The translations under genes were made by a program, and so were the position numbers. 64,000 nucleotides of DNA from Proteiniclasticum sp043951855 (GTDB lineage Bacteria > Bacillota > Clostridia > Clostridiales > Clostridiaceae): the NCBI RefSeq assembly GCF_043951855.1, contig NZ_JBINJW010000008.1:1-64000 (forward strand), written 5' to 3'. Each line of letters opens with the position of its first letter. Within the stretch, counting starts at the first letter, position 1. Under the pieces are notes generated by a model, which saw nothing but the letters and a program-made list of their open reading frames with translations, had not been told where the DNA came from and ran no database searches. Positions 1-7,486 of this stretch are shown here, one piece after another.

Positions 1-96
1 CTGGGAAACGGAGAAGGACTTCAGAACGGCGAAGGCAATGGTCTGAAAGACGGCGCTGGTAATGGAAACGGCAACGGATTCGGAAGAAACAGATAA
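1..96 (+). CDS. C-terminal end of a Gly/Asn-rich protein (partial)
   Basis: The window opens inside a reading frame that ends at the TAA at 94-96. The 31 visible residues are built almost only of Gly, Asn, Glu, Asp and Lys in a loose G-N-G-x rhythm, for example NGEGNGLKDGAGNGNGNG, and end in FGRNR. A terminator follows 20 bases later, so this is a genuine gene end. The low-complexity tail resembles a flexible or surface-exposed C-terminus, but the family cannot be judged without the upstream part. Confidence is for a real coding end, not for a function. Confidence 0.6.
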   Translation: MGNGEGLQNGEGNGLKDGAGNGNGNGFGRNR

Positions 97-115
97 CATA
101 TCATTTCCCCTAAGT

Positions 116-147
116 TCAGAGCATCAGAAGATGCTCTGATTTTTTTG
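116..147 (+). terminator. Rho-independent terminator
   Basis: A perfect 10-bp stem, TCAGAGCATC (116-125) with GATGCTCTGA (130-139), has an AGAA loop and is followed by a run of seven T. It closes the upstream Gly/Asn-rich gene. Confidence 0.9.
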
Positions 148-180
148 TTTTCATGTTCTGTCATCTGTGCTATTATAGGA

Positions 181-275
181 AAGTCGGGAATGAAGATCTC
201 CCGTAGCCCATGAGGCTAAAACCGCTGTTCCGGCTGATGACTTCTGCAGTTTCTTGCAGAGATCATCAGCTTTTG
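181..275 (+). promoter_or_regulatory. Fluoride riboswitch (crcB motif) with terminator platform
   Basis: The leader carries the crcB signature: a GGGAATGAAG...CTCCC segment (186-202), an optional hairpin TAGCC/GGCTA, then AACCGC (220-225) and GCTGATGACTTCTGC (233-247). GAAG (192-195) can pair with CTTC (241-244), as in the known aptamer. The 3' half of the aptamer (233-248) is also nearly complementary to TGCAGAGATCATCAGC (255-270), which is followed by TTTT. This is a typical terminator that competes with the ligand-bound fold. By analogy fluoride should switch the antiporter gene on. The motif match is strong by eye; a covariance-model search was not possible. Confidence 0.88.
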
Positions 276-308
276 TATTATAAATTCATATTATTACGGA
301 GGGAAAAC

Positions 309-1490
309 ATGTTACTTAGTTTATCACTGATCCTCATTATCGGATTTTCCTTAAGCGGGATTCTGAACAGATTCAGAATCCCGGGACTCATCGGACTTAT
401 CTTCACCGGTATTCTTCTCGGACCGCAAGGTCTGGATCTCATTTCAAAGGATATTTTGAACATTTCCAAAGATCTGAGGGAAATCGCGCTGATCGTCATC
501 CTCCTGCGGGCGGGACTCACTCTGGATCTTCGCGACCTGAAGAAGGTAGGAAGACCAGCTGTGCTCATGAGCTTTATCCCAGCCACCTTTGAAATTCTGG
601 CCATATCGCTCATTGCTCCCCCGCTTCTGGGGATCAGCTTCATTGAGGCGCTGATTCTGGGCGCTGTACTTAGTGCAGTATCCCCTGCAGTTGTGGTGCC
701 TAGAATGATTCACCTTATGGAGAGCGGATATGGAAGAAAAAAACGGATTCCACAGCTGGTTCTTGCTGGAGCTTCTGTAGATGACATTTACGTCATTGTA
801 TTATTCACCGCTTTTCTTGGATTGTATGGTGGAAATCAGCTGAATGCAGGTGTTTTTCTTTCTGTCCCGGTATCTGTCCTTTCCGGCTTAGCGCTGGGAA
901 TCATTGCTGGGCTTCTTATGGTGAAAGTGTTCAGGATGATTCATATCAGAGATACCATCAAGGTGCTGATCATATTGAGCGTATCCTTCCTTTTCATGAG
1001 CTTTGAAGACCTCATTGCGCCATACTTCCCTCTTTCCGGACTTCTTGCAGTCATGGCGCTGGGAGGAACGATTCTCAAAGGGTATGAGATGCTGGCGAAA
1101 AGAATCATCGGCAAATTCTCCAAAATCTGGGTAGGTGCGGAGATCCTTCTGTTTGTCCTGGTAGGTGCGGCAGTGGAGATAGAGGCACTCTCCGGTGTCG
1201 GATTCAGAAGTGTGATTCTGATTGGGGCTGCTCTTCTGTTTAGAATGATCGGTGTGTTCATCAGTCTTATCAAGACGAATCTGAACAGGAAGGAAAGGCT
1301 TTTCACGGCCATAGCGTATCTTCCAAAAGCCACGGTGCAGGCGGCCATAGGAACCATTCCGCTAGCACAGGGCGTAGCGGCTGGAAGCACCATTCTGAGT
1401 CTTGCGGTTCTTGCAATCATGCTTACAGCACCTCTGGGCGCTTTGGGGATAGACCGGCTTCATACGAAAATGCTGACCAGAGATGTATGA
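309..1490 (+). CDS. Cation:proton antiporter, fluoride-riboswitch controlled
   Basis: A 393-residue polytopic membrane protein with about a dozen hydrophobic segments, of the cation:proton antiporter superfamily (NhaP/KefB-like). The transport-core region around residues 115-165 includes a paired-aspartate motif, GASVDDIYVIV (D158, D159), like that of CPA2-type antiporters. The start at 309 is chosen because GGAGGG lies 5 bases upstream; the longer frame from 210 would run through the riboswitch. Antiporters of this superfamily are a known class of fluoride-riboswitch target, besides CrcB/Fluc and CLC-F channels. The likely role is therefore fluoride tolerance, either by fluoride export or by fixing the ion and pH imbalance that HF entry causes. 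Ion specificity cannot be read from the sequence. Confidence 0.85.
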   Translation: MLLSLSLILIIGFSLSGILNRFRIPGLIGLIFTGILLGPQGLDLISKDILNISKDLREIALIVILLRAGLTLDLRDLKKVGRPAVLMSFIPATFEILAISLIAPPLLGISFIEALILGAVLSAVSPAVVVPRMIHLMESGYGRKKRIPQLVLAGASVDDIYVIVLFTAFLGLYGGNQLNAGVFLSVPVSVLSGLALGIIAGLLMVKVFRMIHIRDTIKVLIILSVSFLFMSFEDLIAPYFPLSGLLAVMALGGTILKGYEMLAKRIIGKFSKIWVGAEILLFVLVGAAVEIEALSGVGFRSVILIGAALLFRMIGVFISLIKTNLNRKERLFTAIAYLPKATVQAAIGTIPLAQGVAAGSTILSLAVLAIMLTAPLGALGIDRLHTKMLTRDV

Positions 1491-1510
1491 AGAAAACGGG
1501 AATACGCGAG

Positions 1511-2008
1511 TCAGATATAGGGGGATAATTCCCTGTGCCACTGTTCTATGAGTTTCTGCAGTGACCAGGAAGCATTGGCTGGACTTGTGGAAGGAAGTAC
1601 TCTGGCGGCAATGCCGGTTGCGTCCGCGCAGTATTTTCCATACAGCGTAAAGGACGTATTACCATTGCAGAAGATGGCACGGATCTTCCCTGTCTCCAGA
1701 ATTTCTGAGAAGTCGTTTGCCACCACATTCCGGATACTGGAGTCGCTGGAACCTTCGATGTCGCTGGATGCGATGGTATCCCAGAGGGCAATGTGATACA
1801 TCTTCAGCATATCTTTTTTCTCTTCGATGGTACTTACTTCCCCCTGATATCCCGTAACGGCTTTTAGGACTTTCCAGAATCTGTTCTGCGGATGCCCGTA
1901 AAAGAAGCTTTCTTCTCTTGACTTCACGGAAGGGAAACTTCCTAGTATCAGAATACGGGATGTTTCATCATATACGGGACCAAAGGGATGGGTTTCTCTT
2001 TCTGACAT
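1511..2008 (-). CDS. DNA-deoxyinosine glycosylase (uracil-DNA glycosylase superfamily)
   Basis: This 165-residue protein starts with the family pattern THPFGPVYDETSRILILGSF and then GHPQNRFWKVL. It matches the MUG/hypoxanthine-DNA-glycosylase branch of the uracil-DNA glycosylase superfamily, and the length is normal for single-domain members. These enzymes remove deaminated bases such as hypoxanthine from DNA to start base excision repair. The start at 2008 has GAGGTG 7 bases upstream. The gene converges on the antiporter gene, with 20 bases between the two stops and no clear terminator. It is divergent from ndk. Confidence 0.82.
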   Translation of the reverse strand: MSERETHPFGPVYDETSRILILGSFPSVKSREESFFYGHPQNRFWKVLKAVTGYQGEVSTIEEKKDMLKMYHIALWDTIASSDIEGSSDSSIRNVVANDFSEILETGKIRAIFCNGNTSFTLYGKYCADATGIAARVLPSTSPANASWSLQKLIEQWHRELSPYI

Positions 2009-2136
2009 ATGTTCTCACCTCTTTTTCAATCAGTATAGCATAATGTTCTGGTATAACTCAGGACCATTGTTCTATGAAACAGCGCATAATACTGATATAA
2101 TTTATTCAGAGAAATCAATGATGTTAGGAGAATTTT

Positions 2137-2538
2137 ATGGAAAAGACACTGGTACTGATCAAACCGGATGCCGTGGAGAGAAATCTCATCGGGAGAATAC
2201 TCAGTCTCTATGAAGACCGAGGACTGAAGGTGACCGCACTGAAAATGCTGAATGCAGATAAAGAGACTGCAATGAAGCATTATGAGGAACACATAGGAAG
2301 ACCCTATTTCGAGAATCTCATGAACTATATCACAAGAAGTCCCCTGGTGGCTCTGGTGCTGGAAGGTGATGACGCCATCGCACTTGTACGTGAAATCAAC
2401 GGGAAGACCGATCCGCTGGAAGCCGCTGATGGAACCATCAGAAAGCTTTATGGGGAGACAAAGACCTACAATACGGTTCATGCATCAGATTCGGAAGAAA
2501 GCGCCGCAAGAGAAATTGAAATCTGGTTCGGCAGATGA
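2137..2538 (+). CDS. ndk: Nucleoside diphosphate kinase
   Basis: A 133-residue protein, close to the usual 135-150. It makes NTPs and dNTPs from diphosphates by a ping-pong mechanism with a phosphohistidine intermediate. The start KTLVLIKPDAVERNLIG and the active-site motif NTVHASD (residues 112-118, His115) are both present. The nucleotide loop reads GKTDPLEAADGTIRKLYG, somewhat altered from the common TNPxxAxPGTIRGDFG, but the key Arg and Gly remain. GGAGAA lies 6 bases before the ATG. The gene appears monocistronic, with a bidirectional terminator shared with plsY. Confidence 0.95.
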   Translation: MEKTLVLIKPDAVERNLIGRILSLYEDRGLKVTALKMLNADKETAMKHYEEHIGRPYFENLMNYITRSPLVALVLEGDDAIALVREINGKTDPLEAADGTIRKLYGETKTYNTVHASDSEESAAREIEIWFGR

Positions 2539-2581
2539 CACTTCTCACACTTAAAGCAAGAGGTTCTACGGAGTCCTTGAT

Positions 2582-2622
2582 AAAGAAAGACTAGGCATTC
2601 AGTAAATGCCTAGTCTTTCTTT
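2582..2622. terminator. Bidirectional terminator between ndk and plsY
   Basis: A perfect 17-bp stem, AAAGAAAGACTAGGCAT (2582-2598) with its complement at 2606-2622, has a 7-base loop. A-rich and T-rich ends give a T tract on both strands. The plsY stop codon overlaps the edge of the stem. Confidence 0.93.
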
Positions 2623-3253
2623 ATTTTGAATCTTTTTTTCGATGCAGTACAGTCGAGAGCTTTGTCTCCTCACCGTTTAGGATTCTTTTGAAATTCGGTA
2701 TATGAAGTTTTATGCTCAAGAGTCCTCCTAGTAGGGTAATCATGACCGGCCATAAACCAAGATCCTTGAAGATGGTCATGAACAGAACATAAATCAGCAG
2801 TGATAATGTTCCAATGGCGATATAGTCCGTTGCGAAGGTCACACCTGCTATGATGAACATGGCAATGATGCCGTAGACCGGATTCATGCCCAGAAGAATT
2901 CCGATCAGGGTTGCAGTTCCCTTTCCTCCCTTGAATTTCATGAAGAAAGGATAAATATGACCGAGGATGGCGGAGTATCCACCAATGTACAACAGCAGTG
3001 CACCTTCTTTGTTGAATCCCACAGAGAACAGATGTTTCACCAGAAGGACCGCAAATACGCCTTTCAGTATATCGATGAGTGCCACAACGACGCCGAATTT
3101 CCACCCCAGGGATTCCACAGCATTGGATGCTCCGGCGTTTCCCTGTCCTAAGTTTCTGATATCGACTTTTTTAATCAGTCTTCCAAGCAGATAACCCGAT
3201 TGGATATTGCCAAGTAAATAACCGATCAGTGCAACAATTATATAATCTCTCAT
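2621..3253 (-). CDS. plsY: Acyl-phosphate:glycerol-3-phosphate acyltransferase PlsY
   Basis: A 210-residue integral membrane enzyme that transfers an acyl group from acyl-phosphate to glycerol-3-phosphate, the first step of phospholipid synthesis. Family motifs are visible: an early Ser-containing loop (GNIQSGYLLGRL), the GQGNAGASNAVESLG loop (normally GSGNxGATNxxR) and the glycine loop KFKGGKGTAT. The start at 3253 is preferred over an upstream in-frame ATG because AAGGAG lies 5 bases before it. Family length is 190-215. The gene stands alone. Confidence 0.93.
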   Translation of the reverse strand: MRDYIIVALIGYLLGNIQSGYLLGRLIKKVDIRNLGQGNAGASNAVESLGWKFGVVVALIDILKGVFAVLLVKHLFSVGFNKEGALLLYIGGYSAILGHIYPFFMKFKGGKGTATLIGILLGMNPVYGIIAMFIIAGVTFATDYIAIGTLSLLIYVLFMTIFKDLGLWPVMITLLGGLLSIKLHIPNFKRILNGEETKLSTVLHRKKDSK

Positions 3254-3314
3254 GTTTCTCCTTCTGGAATTCTTCCAAATCAATTATTTCGGCTGAAAGA
3301 GGCATAGCTGCACT

Positions 3315-3866
3315 TTATAGTGACTGCACCTCCTGAACCAGATCTCTGATCAGTTCACGATCGGTGAAATCCACTTGCCTGTGAAATACCGCAAGCATTC
3401 CCTTTTCGTCTGAAGTCAGTGGTCTCTTCTTCTTTTTCATATCGATCTTCAGTTTCATGAGCCTCATGAGCAGTCGATCGATGAAGCTCAGTTTTCTGAA
3501 GTCGAATCCGCCTCTATAATAGTATAGTTTTACATTCTTTTTTTCAACATCTTTCAGGTTATTCTCAAATATTTCTCTCTGAACCTCTTCCGAACGAAGG
3601 GATAGACCTGTACAGAATACAAAAACATTAGGAATCCCATCCACCTGATCTTCATCCATCACCTTTTTCAGTCCATTGATGCCGATGGCATACAGCCCTC
3701 CGCCGAAAATCAGTGTATCAATTCCACTTAATACTTCTTTGAGATTTTTCACTTCATTGAGATCATATTTGAGATCATATGCCTCCAGAGAAAGGTCTTC
3801 TGCAATCCAATGGGCATATTTCCTAGTGAATCCTGTTTTTGAAGAATATACTACTGCTGCTTTCAA
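3315..3866 (-). CDS. Flavodoxin domain protein (HemG-like)
   Basis: This 183-residue cytosolic protein begins MKAAVVYSSKTGFTRKYAHW. The S-S-K-T-G-F-T loop is the FMN phosphate-binding loop of flavodoxins. A second flavin-loop region lies around IFGGGLYAIGING. The arrangement resembles the flavodoxin/protoporphyrinogen IX dehydrogenase (HemG-like) group, but the physiological partner is unknown. The start is TTG at 3866, with GAGGTGG 5 bases upstream. The promoter carries a palindromic operator-like sequence (see the separate entry), so expression is probably controlled by a dedicated repressor. Confidence 0.78.
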   Translation of the reverse strand: MKAAVVYSSKTGFTRKYAHWIAEDLSLEAYDLKYDLNEVKNLKEVLSGIDTLIFGGGLYAIGINGLKKVMDEDQVDGIPNVFVFCTGLSLRSEEVQREIFENNLKDVEKKNVKLYYYRGGFDFRKLSFIDRLLMRLMKLKIDMKKKKRPLTSDEKGMLAVFHRQVDFTDRELIRDLVQEVQSL

Positions 3867-3900
3867 CTAAACCACCTCTACTTAAATACTTGATATTTTT

Positions 3901-3928
3901 AAGATAACACTATCATTGTGATAGTCAA
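3901..3928 (-). promoter_or_regulatory. Promoter with embedded palindromic operator, flavodoxin gene
   Basis: On the minus strand, TTGACT (3923-3928) and TATCTT (3901-3906) are 16 bases apart. Between them lies a perfect inverted repeat, ACTATCA-TTG-TGATAGT (3909-3925 on the plus strand), which overlaps the -35. A bound repressor would block RNA polymerase. The regulator is unknown. Confidence 0.65.
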
Positions 3929-3941
3929 GGATTTTCAAAAA

Positions 3942-3971
3942 AAAGAAAGATCTGAAAACAGATCTTTCTTT
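3942..3971 (-). terminator. Terminator of the thrS-HNH transcript
   Basis: A perfect 13-bp stem, AAAGAAAGATCTG (3942-3954) with CAGATCTTTCTTT (3959-3971), has an AAAA loop and ends T-rich on both strands. It lies 24 bases past the stop of the HNH gene. Confidence 0.88.
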
Positions 3972-3994
3972 CGTAATCCAGTTAAGGCCATCCA

Positions 3995-4381
3995 TCATAC
4001 CAAGGGGTCGTAGTAATCTTCTTCTTCTTCTACAAGCTGATGACCACTCATGAGAAAATCGATGATGTCAATTCTTCGATAGCCTTCCTTATATCTTTTC
4101 AGTGTCTTCACAAGCGTTCTTAGAAGGCTGTTTGATAATTCAGCTCTTTTCCTGATTTCCTCTTTTCTGTAGAAATCTTCATGAAACAGATTCTGCAGCC
4201 GATTCTGCAGTGCCCGCTTGTATTTCAGATCGGTATCAGGGTCTTTATGAGGACCTGACATCCCCCTATGATGCTGCGCACAGAGATAGATCCGATTCAG
4301 AGGATATTCAAGTCCTCCCTCATCTTTATGAATGATATGATGTGTGTCTCCAGGTTTTCCACATACAACACATTTATTCAA
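3995..4381 (-). CDS. Small HNH-nuclease-like zinc protein downstream of thrS
   Basis: A 128-residue protein. The first 45 residues form an HNH-type beta-beta-alpha metal fold: CVVCG (metal ligands), DTHHIIHK (first His), PLNRIYLC (Asn) and AQHHRG (last His). The remainder is a charged helical tail rich in Lys, Arg and Glu that ends in an acidic stretch. HNH proteins of this size cut or bind nucleic acid, but the target here is unknown. The start is TTG at 4381, with GAGG 7 bases upstream. It lies 16 bases after the thrS stop, so it is co-transcribed under the threonine T-box. It could be a nuclease or only a nucleic-acid-binding derivative. Confidence 0.75.
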   Translation of the reverse strand: MNKCVVCGKPGDTHHIIHKDEGGLEYPLNRIYLCAQHHRGMSGPHKDPDTDLKYKRALQNRLQNLFHEDFYRKEEIRKRAELSNSLLRTLVKTLKRYKEGYRRIDIIDFLMSGHQLVEEEEDYYDPLV

Positions 4382-4397
4382 ATCATCGCCTCAACTT

Positions 4398-6395
4398 TTA
4401 TTCTTCTGTGTTCTTTGGCGCAAAATGATAATTGTATCTTGTCTCATTCTCCTGCAGTACTCTATTGATGAATTCAGTAAGATCTGCAGAACCTTCGTTG
4501 CCTTTTTCACGGCTTGTCACCGCCAGCGTACCAGTTTCCTTTTCCTGCTCTCCGATGACCACAAAGTATGGAATTCTTTCATTTCTTGCTTCACGGATCT
4601 TGTATCCGATTTTCTCGTTTCTGTCATCCATTTCCGCACGGATACCCATCTTCTTCATCTTTGCCAGGACTTCCTCCACGTAATCATGGAATTTTTCTGA
4701 AATCGGAAGAAGTTTCACCTGAACTGGAGCCAGCCACAGAGGCATTGCTCCGGCATATTTCTCTATGAGAATCGCAAGGGTTCTTTCATAGCAGCCGATG
4801 CTGGTTCTATGGATGACAATCGGATGCTTCTTCTGCCCGTCTTTATCCACGTACGTCATGTTGAATCTTTCAGGAAGAGCGAAGTCGATCTGCACTGTGA
4901 TGATGGTGTCTTCCTTACCATGAACGTTCTTCATCTGCAGGTCGAGTTTAGGGCCATAGAAAGCGGCCTCTCCTTCTGCTTCCACATAATCAAGTCCTGC
5001 ATGATTCAGAATTTCTCTCATGGTGTTCTGCGTGCTTTCCCATGCTTCTGGATTGTTGATGTACTTATGTGTATCCTTTGGATCCCATTTGGAGAATCTG
5101 TAAGTGATGTCTTCCTTGATGCCAAGGGTTTCCATAACATAATTCGTCAGATCCAGTACACCTCTGAATTCTTCTTCCAGCTGATCAGGTCTTACAATCA
5201 GATGACCTTCTGAGATGGTGAACTGTCTGACTCTGGTAAGCCCGTGCATTTCGCCTGAGGACTCGTTTCTGAAGAGTGTGGATGTTTCTCCCATCTTCAC
5301 TGGAAGGTCTCTGTAGCTGTGCTGGTCGGAATTATAGATGGCGAACTGGAAAGGACAGGTCATTGGTCTTAATGCCATGACTTCACCTTCCACATCATCA
5401 CCGAACAGATCTCCATGTCCATGAGGATCCTGACACATGATGAACATTCCATCCTTGTAGTGATCCCAGTGACCGGATACCTTGAACAGGTCGGATTTCG
5501 ACATCAGTGGTGTCTGAGTGAACTCATATCCACGGCTTTCTTCTTCATCTTCAATGAATCGCTTCATGACCTGAAGGATTTTTGTGCCGTTTTTCTTGAA
5601 TAATGGCAGCCCCTGTCCGATCATATCAGATGATGTGAATATGTTGAGCTCTCTGCCTAGCTTATTATGATCCCGCTTCTTCGCTTCTTCCACCATAGCC
5701 AGATATTCATCCAGTTCATTCTTTTTAGGGAAGGAAGTACCGTAGATTCTGGACAGCATTTTGTTTTTTTCAGAACCTCTCCAGTATGCACCTGCAACCT
5801 GTGTCAGCTTGAATGCTTTTACAGCCTTTGTGGATGCGATATGCGGACCTGCACAGAGGTCTGTGAATTCGCCCATCTTATAGAAAGAAAGTACTTCATC
5901 TTCTGGTAGGTCGTTGATCAGCTCCACCTTATAAGGTTCACCCATTTCTTCCATCAGCTTCAGTGCTTCATTTCTGGATAGTGTGTATCTTTCCAGCTTC
6001 AGGTCCTCTTTTACGATTTTCTTCATTTCCGCTTCGATCTTTGTCAGGTCTTCTGCAGAAAAACTGCCCTCTTTATCAAAGTCGTAGTAATACCCGTTTT
6101 CAATGGCAGGTCCTATGGCAAGCTTCACCTCAGGGAAAAGCCTTTTCACAGCCAGTGCCAGAATATGTGATGAAGTATGTCTGAAAGCATGCTTGCCGTC
6201 TTCGTCATCAAAGGTTCTGATTTCCAGTTCGCAGTCTTCGTTTAGTTCATGACGGATGTCCACTCTCTCCCCATTGACACGCCCTGCCATGGCAGCGCGT
6301 CCAAGGCCTGATGAGATTGCATAGGCGGCATCAAGAACTGTTGATCCTTTTTCAATCTGAATCACATTTCCGTCTTTCAGTTTTAGATTAATCAT
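4398..6395 (-). CDS. thrS: Threonine-tRNA ligase
   Basis: This 665-residue class II synthetase charges tRNA-Thr. Domains in order: an N-terminal TGS domain (1-60); the editing domain with FRHTSSHILA and CAGPH, which removes mischarged Ser; the catalytic core with the zinc-ligand region MTCPF; class II motif 3 near the end of the core; and a C-terminal anticodon-binding domain from about residue 550. The core segment usually read as FTQDDAHIF is here FTISEGHLIV, keeping the His ligand. It is slightly longer than the common 635-645. GGAGG precedes the ATG. It is controlled by the upstream T-box and followed by a small HNH gene. Confidence 0.96.
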   Translation of the reverse strand: MINLKLKDGNVIQIEKGSTVLDAAYAISSGLGRAAMAGRVNGERVDIRHELNEDCELEIRTFDDEDGKHAFRHTSSHILALAVKRLFPEVKLAIGPAIENGYYYDFDKEGSFSAEDLTKIEAEMKKIVKEDLKLERYTLSRNEALKLMEEMGEPYKVELINDLPEDEVLSFYKMGEFTDLCAGPHIASTKAVKAFKLTQVAGAYWRGSEKNKMLSRIYGTSFPKKNELDEYLAMVEEAKKRDHNKLGRELNIFTSSDMIGQGLPLFKKNGTKILQVMKRFIEDEEESRGYEFTQTPLMSKSDLFKVSGHWDHYKDGMFIMCQDPHGHGDLFGDDVEGEVMALRPMTCPFQFAIYNSDQHSYRDLPVKMGETSTLFRNESSGEMHGLTRVRQFTISEGHLIVRPDQLEEEFRGVLDLTNYVMETLGIKEDITYRFSKWDPKDTHKYINNPEAWESTQNTMREILNHAGLDYVEAEGEAAFYGPKLDLQMKNVHGKEDTIITVQIDFALPERFNMTYVDKDGQKKHPIVIHRTSIGCYERTLAILIEKYAGAMPLWLAPVQVKLLPISEKFHDYVEEVLAKMKKMGIRAEMDDRNEKIGYKIREARNERIPYFVVIGEQEKETGTLAVTSREKGNEGSADLTEFINRVLQENETRYNYHFAPKNTEE

Positions 6396-6420
6396 GTTAT
6401 CTCCTCCAATAAAATAAAAT

Positions 6421-6660
6421 AGACCCGTCCCGGAAAGGGACGAGTCATCGTGGTTCCACCCTAATTAAAAGCAACACAACGTCACTTTCGCTTAATACCT
6501 TAACGCGGCAAACGTAGATACTTATACTTTCGTCTTCGTACTGCACTCCCAGGTGGTTTTCGCGAATATCATCTTAGGTTGCTTCCAGCCAAGGCAGCCC
6601 TCTCTTTAAAGAATCCGGTCGGTACTCTTCCTGTTCAATGTGTTTTGATTTTTGATTGAC
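6421..6660 (-). promoter_or_regulatory. T-box riboswitch, threonine
   Basis: The minus-strand leader contains the T-box sequence AGGGTGGAACCACG (6449-6462), followed by a terminator hairpin, CGTCCC-TTTCC-GGGACG with a T/A-rich tail (6421-6443). Stem I elements AGAGAGGGCTG and GGCTGGAAGCAACC lie upstream. An ACC threonine codon sits at the expected 3' side of stem I (around 6547-6560). The UGGA bulge pairs with a U discriminator, as expected for Firmicute tRNA-Thr. Uncharged tRNA-Thr should promote read-through into thrS. Confidence 0.95.
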
Positions 6661-6663
6661 TTA

Positions 6664-6692
6664 ATTATATCCAATTGACCCCGTTCCGTCAA
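6664..6692 (-). promoter_or_regulatory. Sigma-A promoter of the thrS leader
   Basis: On the minus strand, TTGACG (6687-6692) and TATAAT (6664-6669) are exactly 17 bases apart, just upstream of the T-box leader. Confidence 0.8.
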
Positions 6693-6804
6693 CTTCACAT
6701 AAGATATTATTCTTAGGGTTCATCACTTGAAAGTTCGAAGAATAACTATAACCGAAAAGCAGAATAAGATATAATAGGAATAACAGGATGAGGAGGTAAA
6801 ACTG

Positions 6805-7140
6805 ATGTTGACTATAAAACTTCATTTTCCCAGATGCAGTGGGCATGAAAGAAAGAATCGATTGATCAAAAGTATCGTTTATCGTGTTGGTGGAAGATTT
6901 TCTCTGGATGACCAGCAGGTAAGAGTCATGTTCTATGAGTCTGAGTTTCGATCTGATATGGAATCGGATTTAGGAGATTTCATTCATATTGATGTAGTAT
7001 CGTGCCCTTCTCTGGAGCTGGAAGAAAAGAAAGCCCTTGCAGAAATACTCAAGGACGAAATCAATATTTTTTCAGGCACAAAAGTGGATGATGTATCCAT
7101 CTTCATCATGAATACAGATTGTGCGTCCTATTTCAAGTAA
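6805..7140 (+). CDS. Hypothetical protein, possible distant tautomerase-like fold
   Basis: A 111-residue soluble protein of unknown family. The start at 6805 has GAGGAGG 8 bases upstream. The pattern alternates short hydrophobic strands with charged helices. The last 50 residues (an EEKKALAEILKDEI helix, then VDDVSIFIMNTD and SYFK) resemble the C-terminal part of 4-oxalocrotonate tautomerase-like proteins. The catalytic Pro right after Met1 is missing (it reads MLTIKL), so tautomerase activity is not supported. It stands alone between the thrS leader and the hydrogenase operon, with a TATAAT-like -10 near 6766. The function is unknown. Confidence 0.5.
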   Translation: MLTIKLHFPRCSGHERKNRLIKSIVYRVGGRFSLDDQQVRVMFYESEFRSDMESDLGDFIHIDVVSCPSLELEEKKALAEILKDEINIFSGTKVDDVSIFIMNTDCASYFK

Positions 7141-7184
7141 ACAAAGAACAGCTGATCTGATTTTAAGTGCAAAACCATTCAATC

Positions 7185-7217
7185 AGGAGGGTTTGATTCA
7201 GATATCTTCCCTCCTTT
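7185..7217 (+). terminator. Weak terminator candidate
   Basis: AGGAGGG (7185-7191) can pair with CCCTCCT (7209-7215) across a 17-base loop, followed by only TT and C. It is plausible as the end of the 6805-7140 gene but much weaker than other terminators in the window. Confidence 0.35.
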
Positions 7218-7391
7218 CTATAAATTCTCGTTACAAACCGCTTATCACTTCGGTGCACTGCAGTGTATCGTCTCATGAAACGCGCTTTTTCTGCGTTATC
7301 TTAATTATTCTGTCACAGCATGCCAATTCATACTATTTTGGTCTGTAAAATACCAATCAGAGAAACCGATATGCAGATGCATAATCGGAAA

Positions 7392-7419
7392 ATTAAATGA
7401 TAAATATTTATCATTTAAT
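7392..7419. repeat. Perfect 28-bp palindrome upstream of the hydrogenase promoter
   Basis: Each 14-base arm (ATTAAATGATAAAT and its complement) meets at 7405/7406 without a loop. The core TGATAAATATTTATCA looks like a dimeric regulator site. It lies about 30 bases upstream of the -35 of the hydCBA promoter. Confidence 0.7.
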
Positions 7420-7448
7420 GAAAAGAATTCATAATGGACTGAAATTTC

Positions 7449-7477
7449 TTGATAATACATAGTATTGTCTATATAAT
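7449..7477 (+). promoter_or_regulatory. Sigma-A promoter of hydCBA
   Basis: TTGATA (7449-7454) and TATAAT (7472-7477) are 17 bases apart, close to consensus. Transcription should start near 7484, just before the Rex-like operator. Confidence 0.82.
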
Positions 7478-7486
7478 TAAGGGTGT

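Larger units (their letters stand above)
7141..7448. other. Gene-free stretch upstream of hydCBA
   Basis: This stretch, over 300 bases, holds no convincing reading frame. It contains the weak hairpin at 7185-7215 and a perfect 28-bp AT-rich palindrome at 7392-7419 (separate entry). No tRNA or riboswitch signature was seen. Confidence 0.5.

Noticed and set aside
210..308. Longer antiporter start at 210
   Set aside because: It would translate the fluoride riboswitch and its terminator; the ATG at 309 has a strong ribosome binding site.
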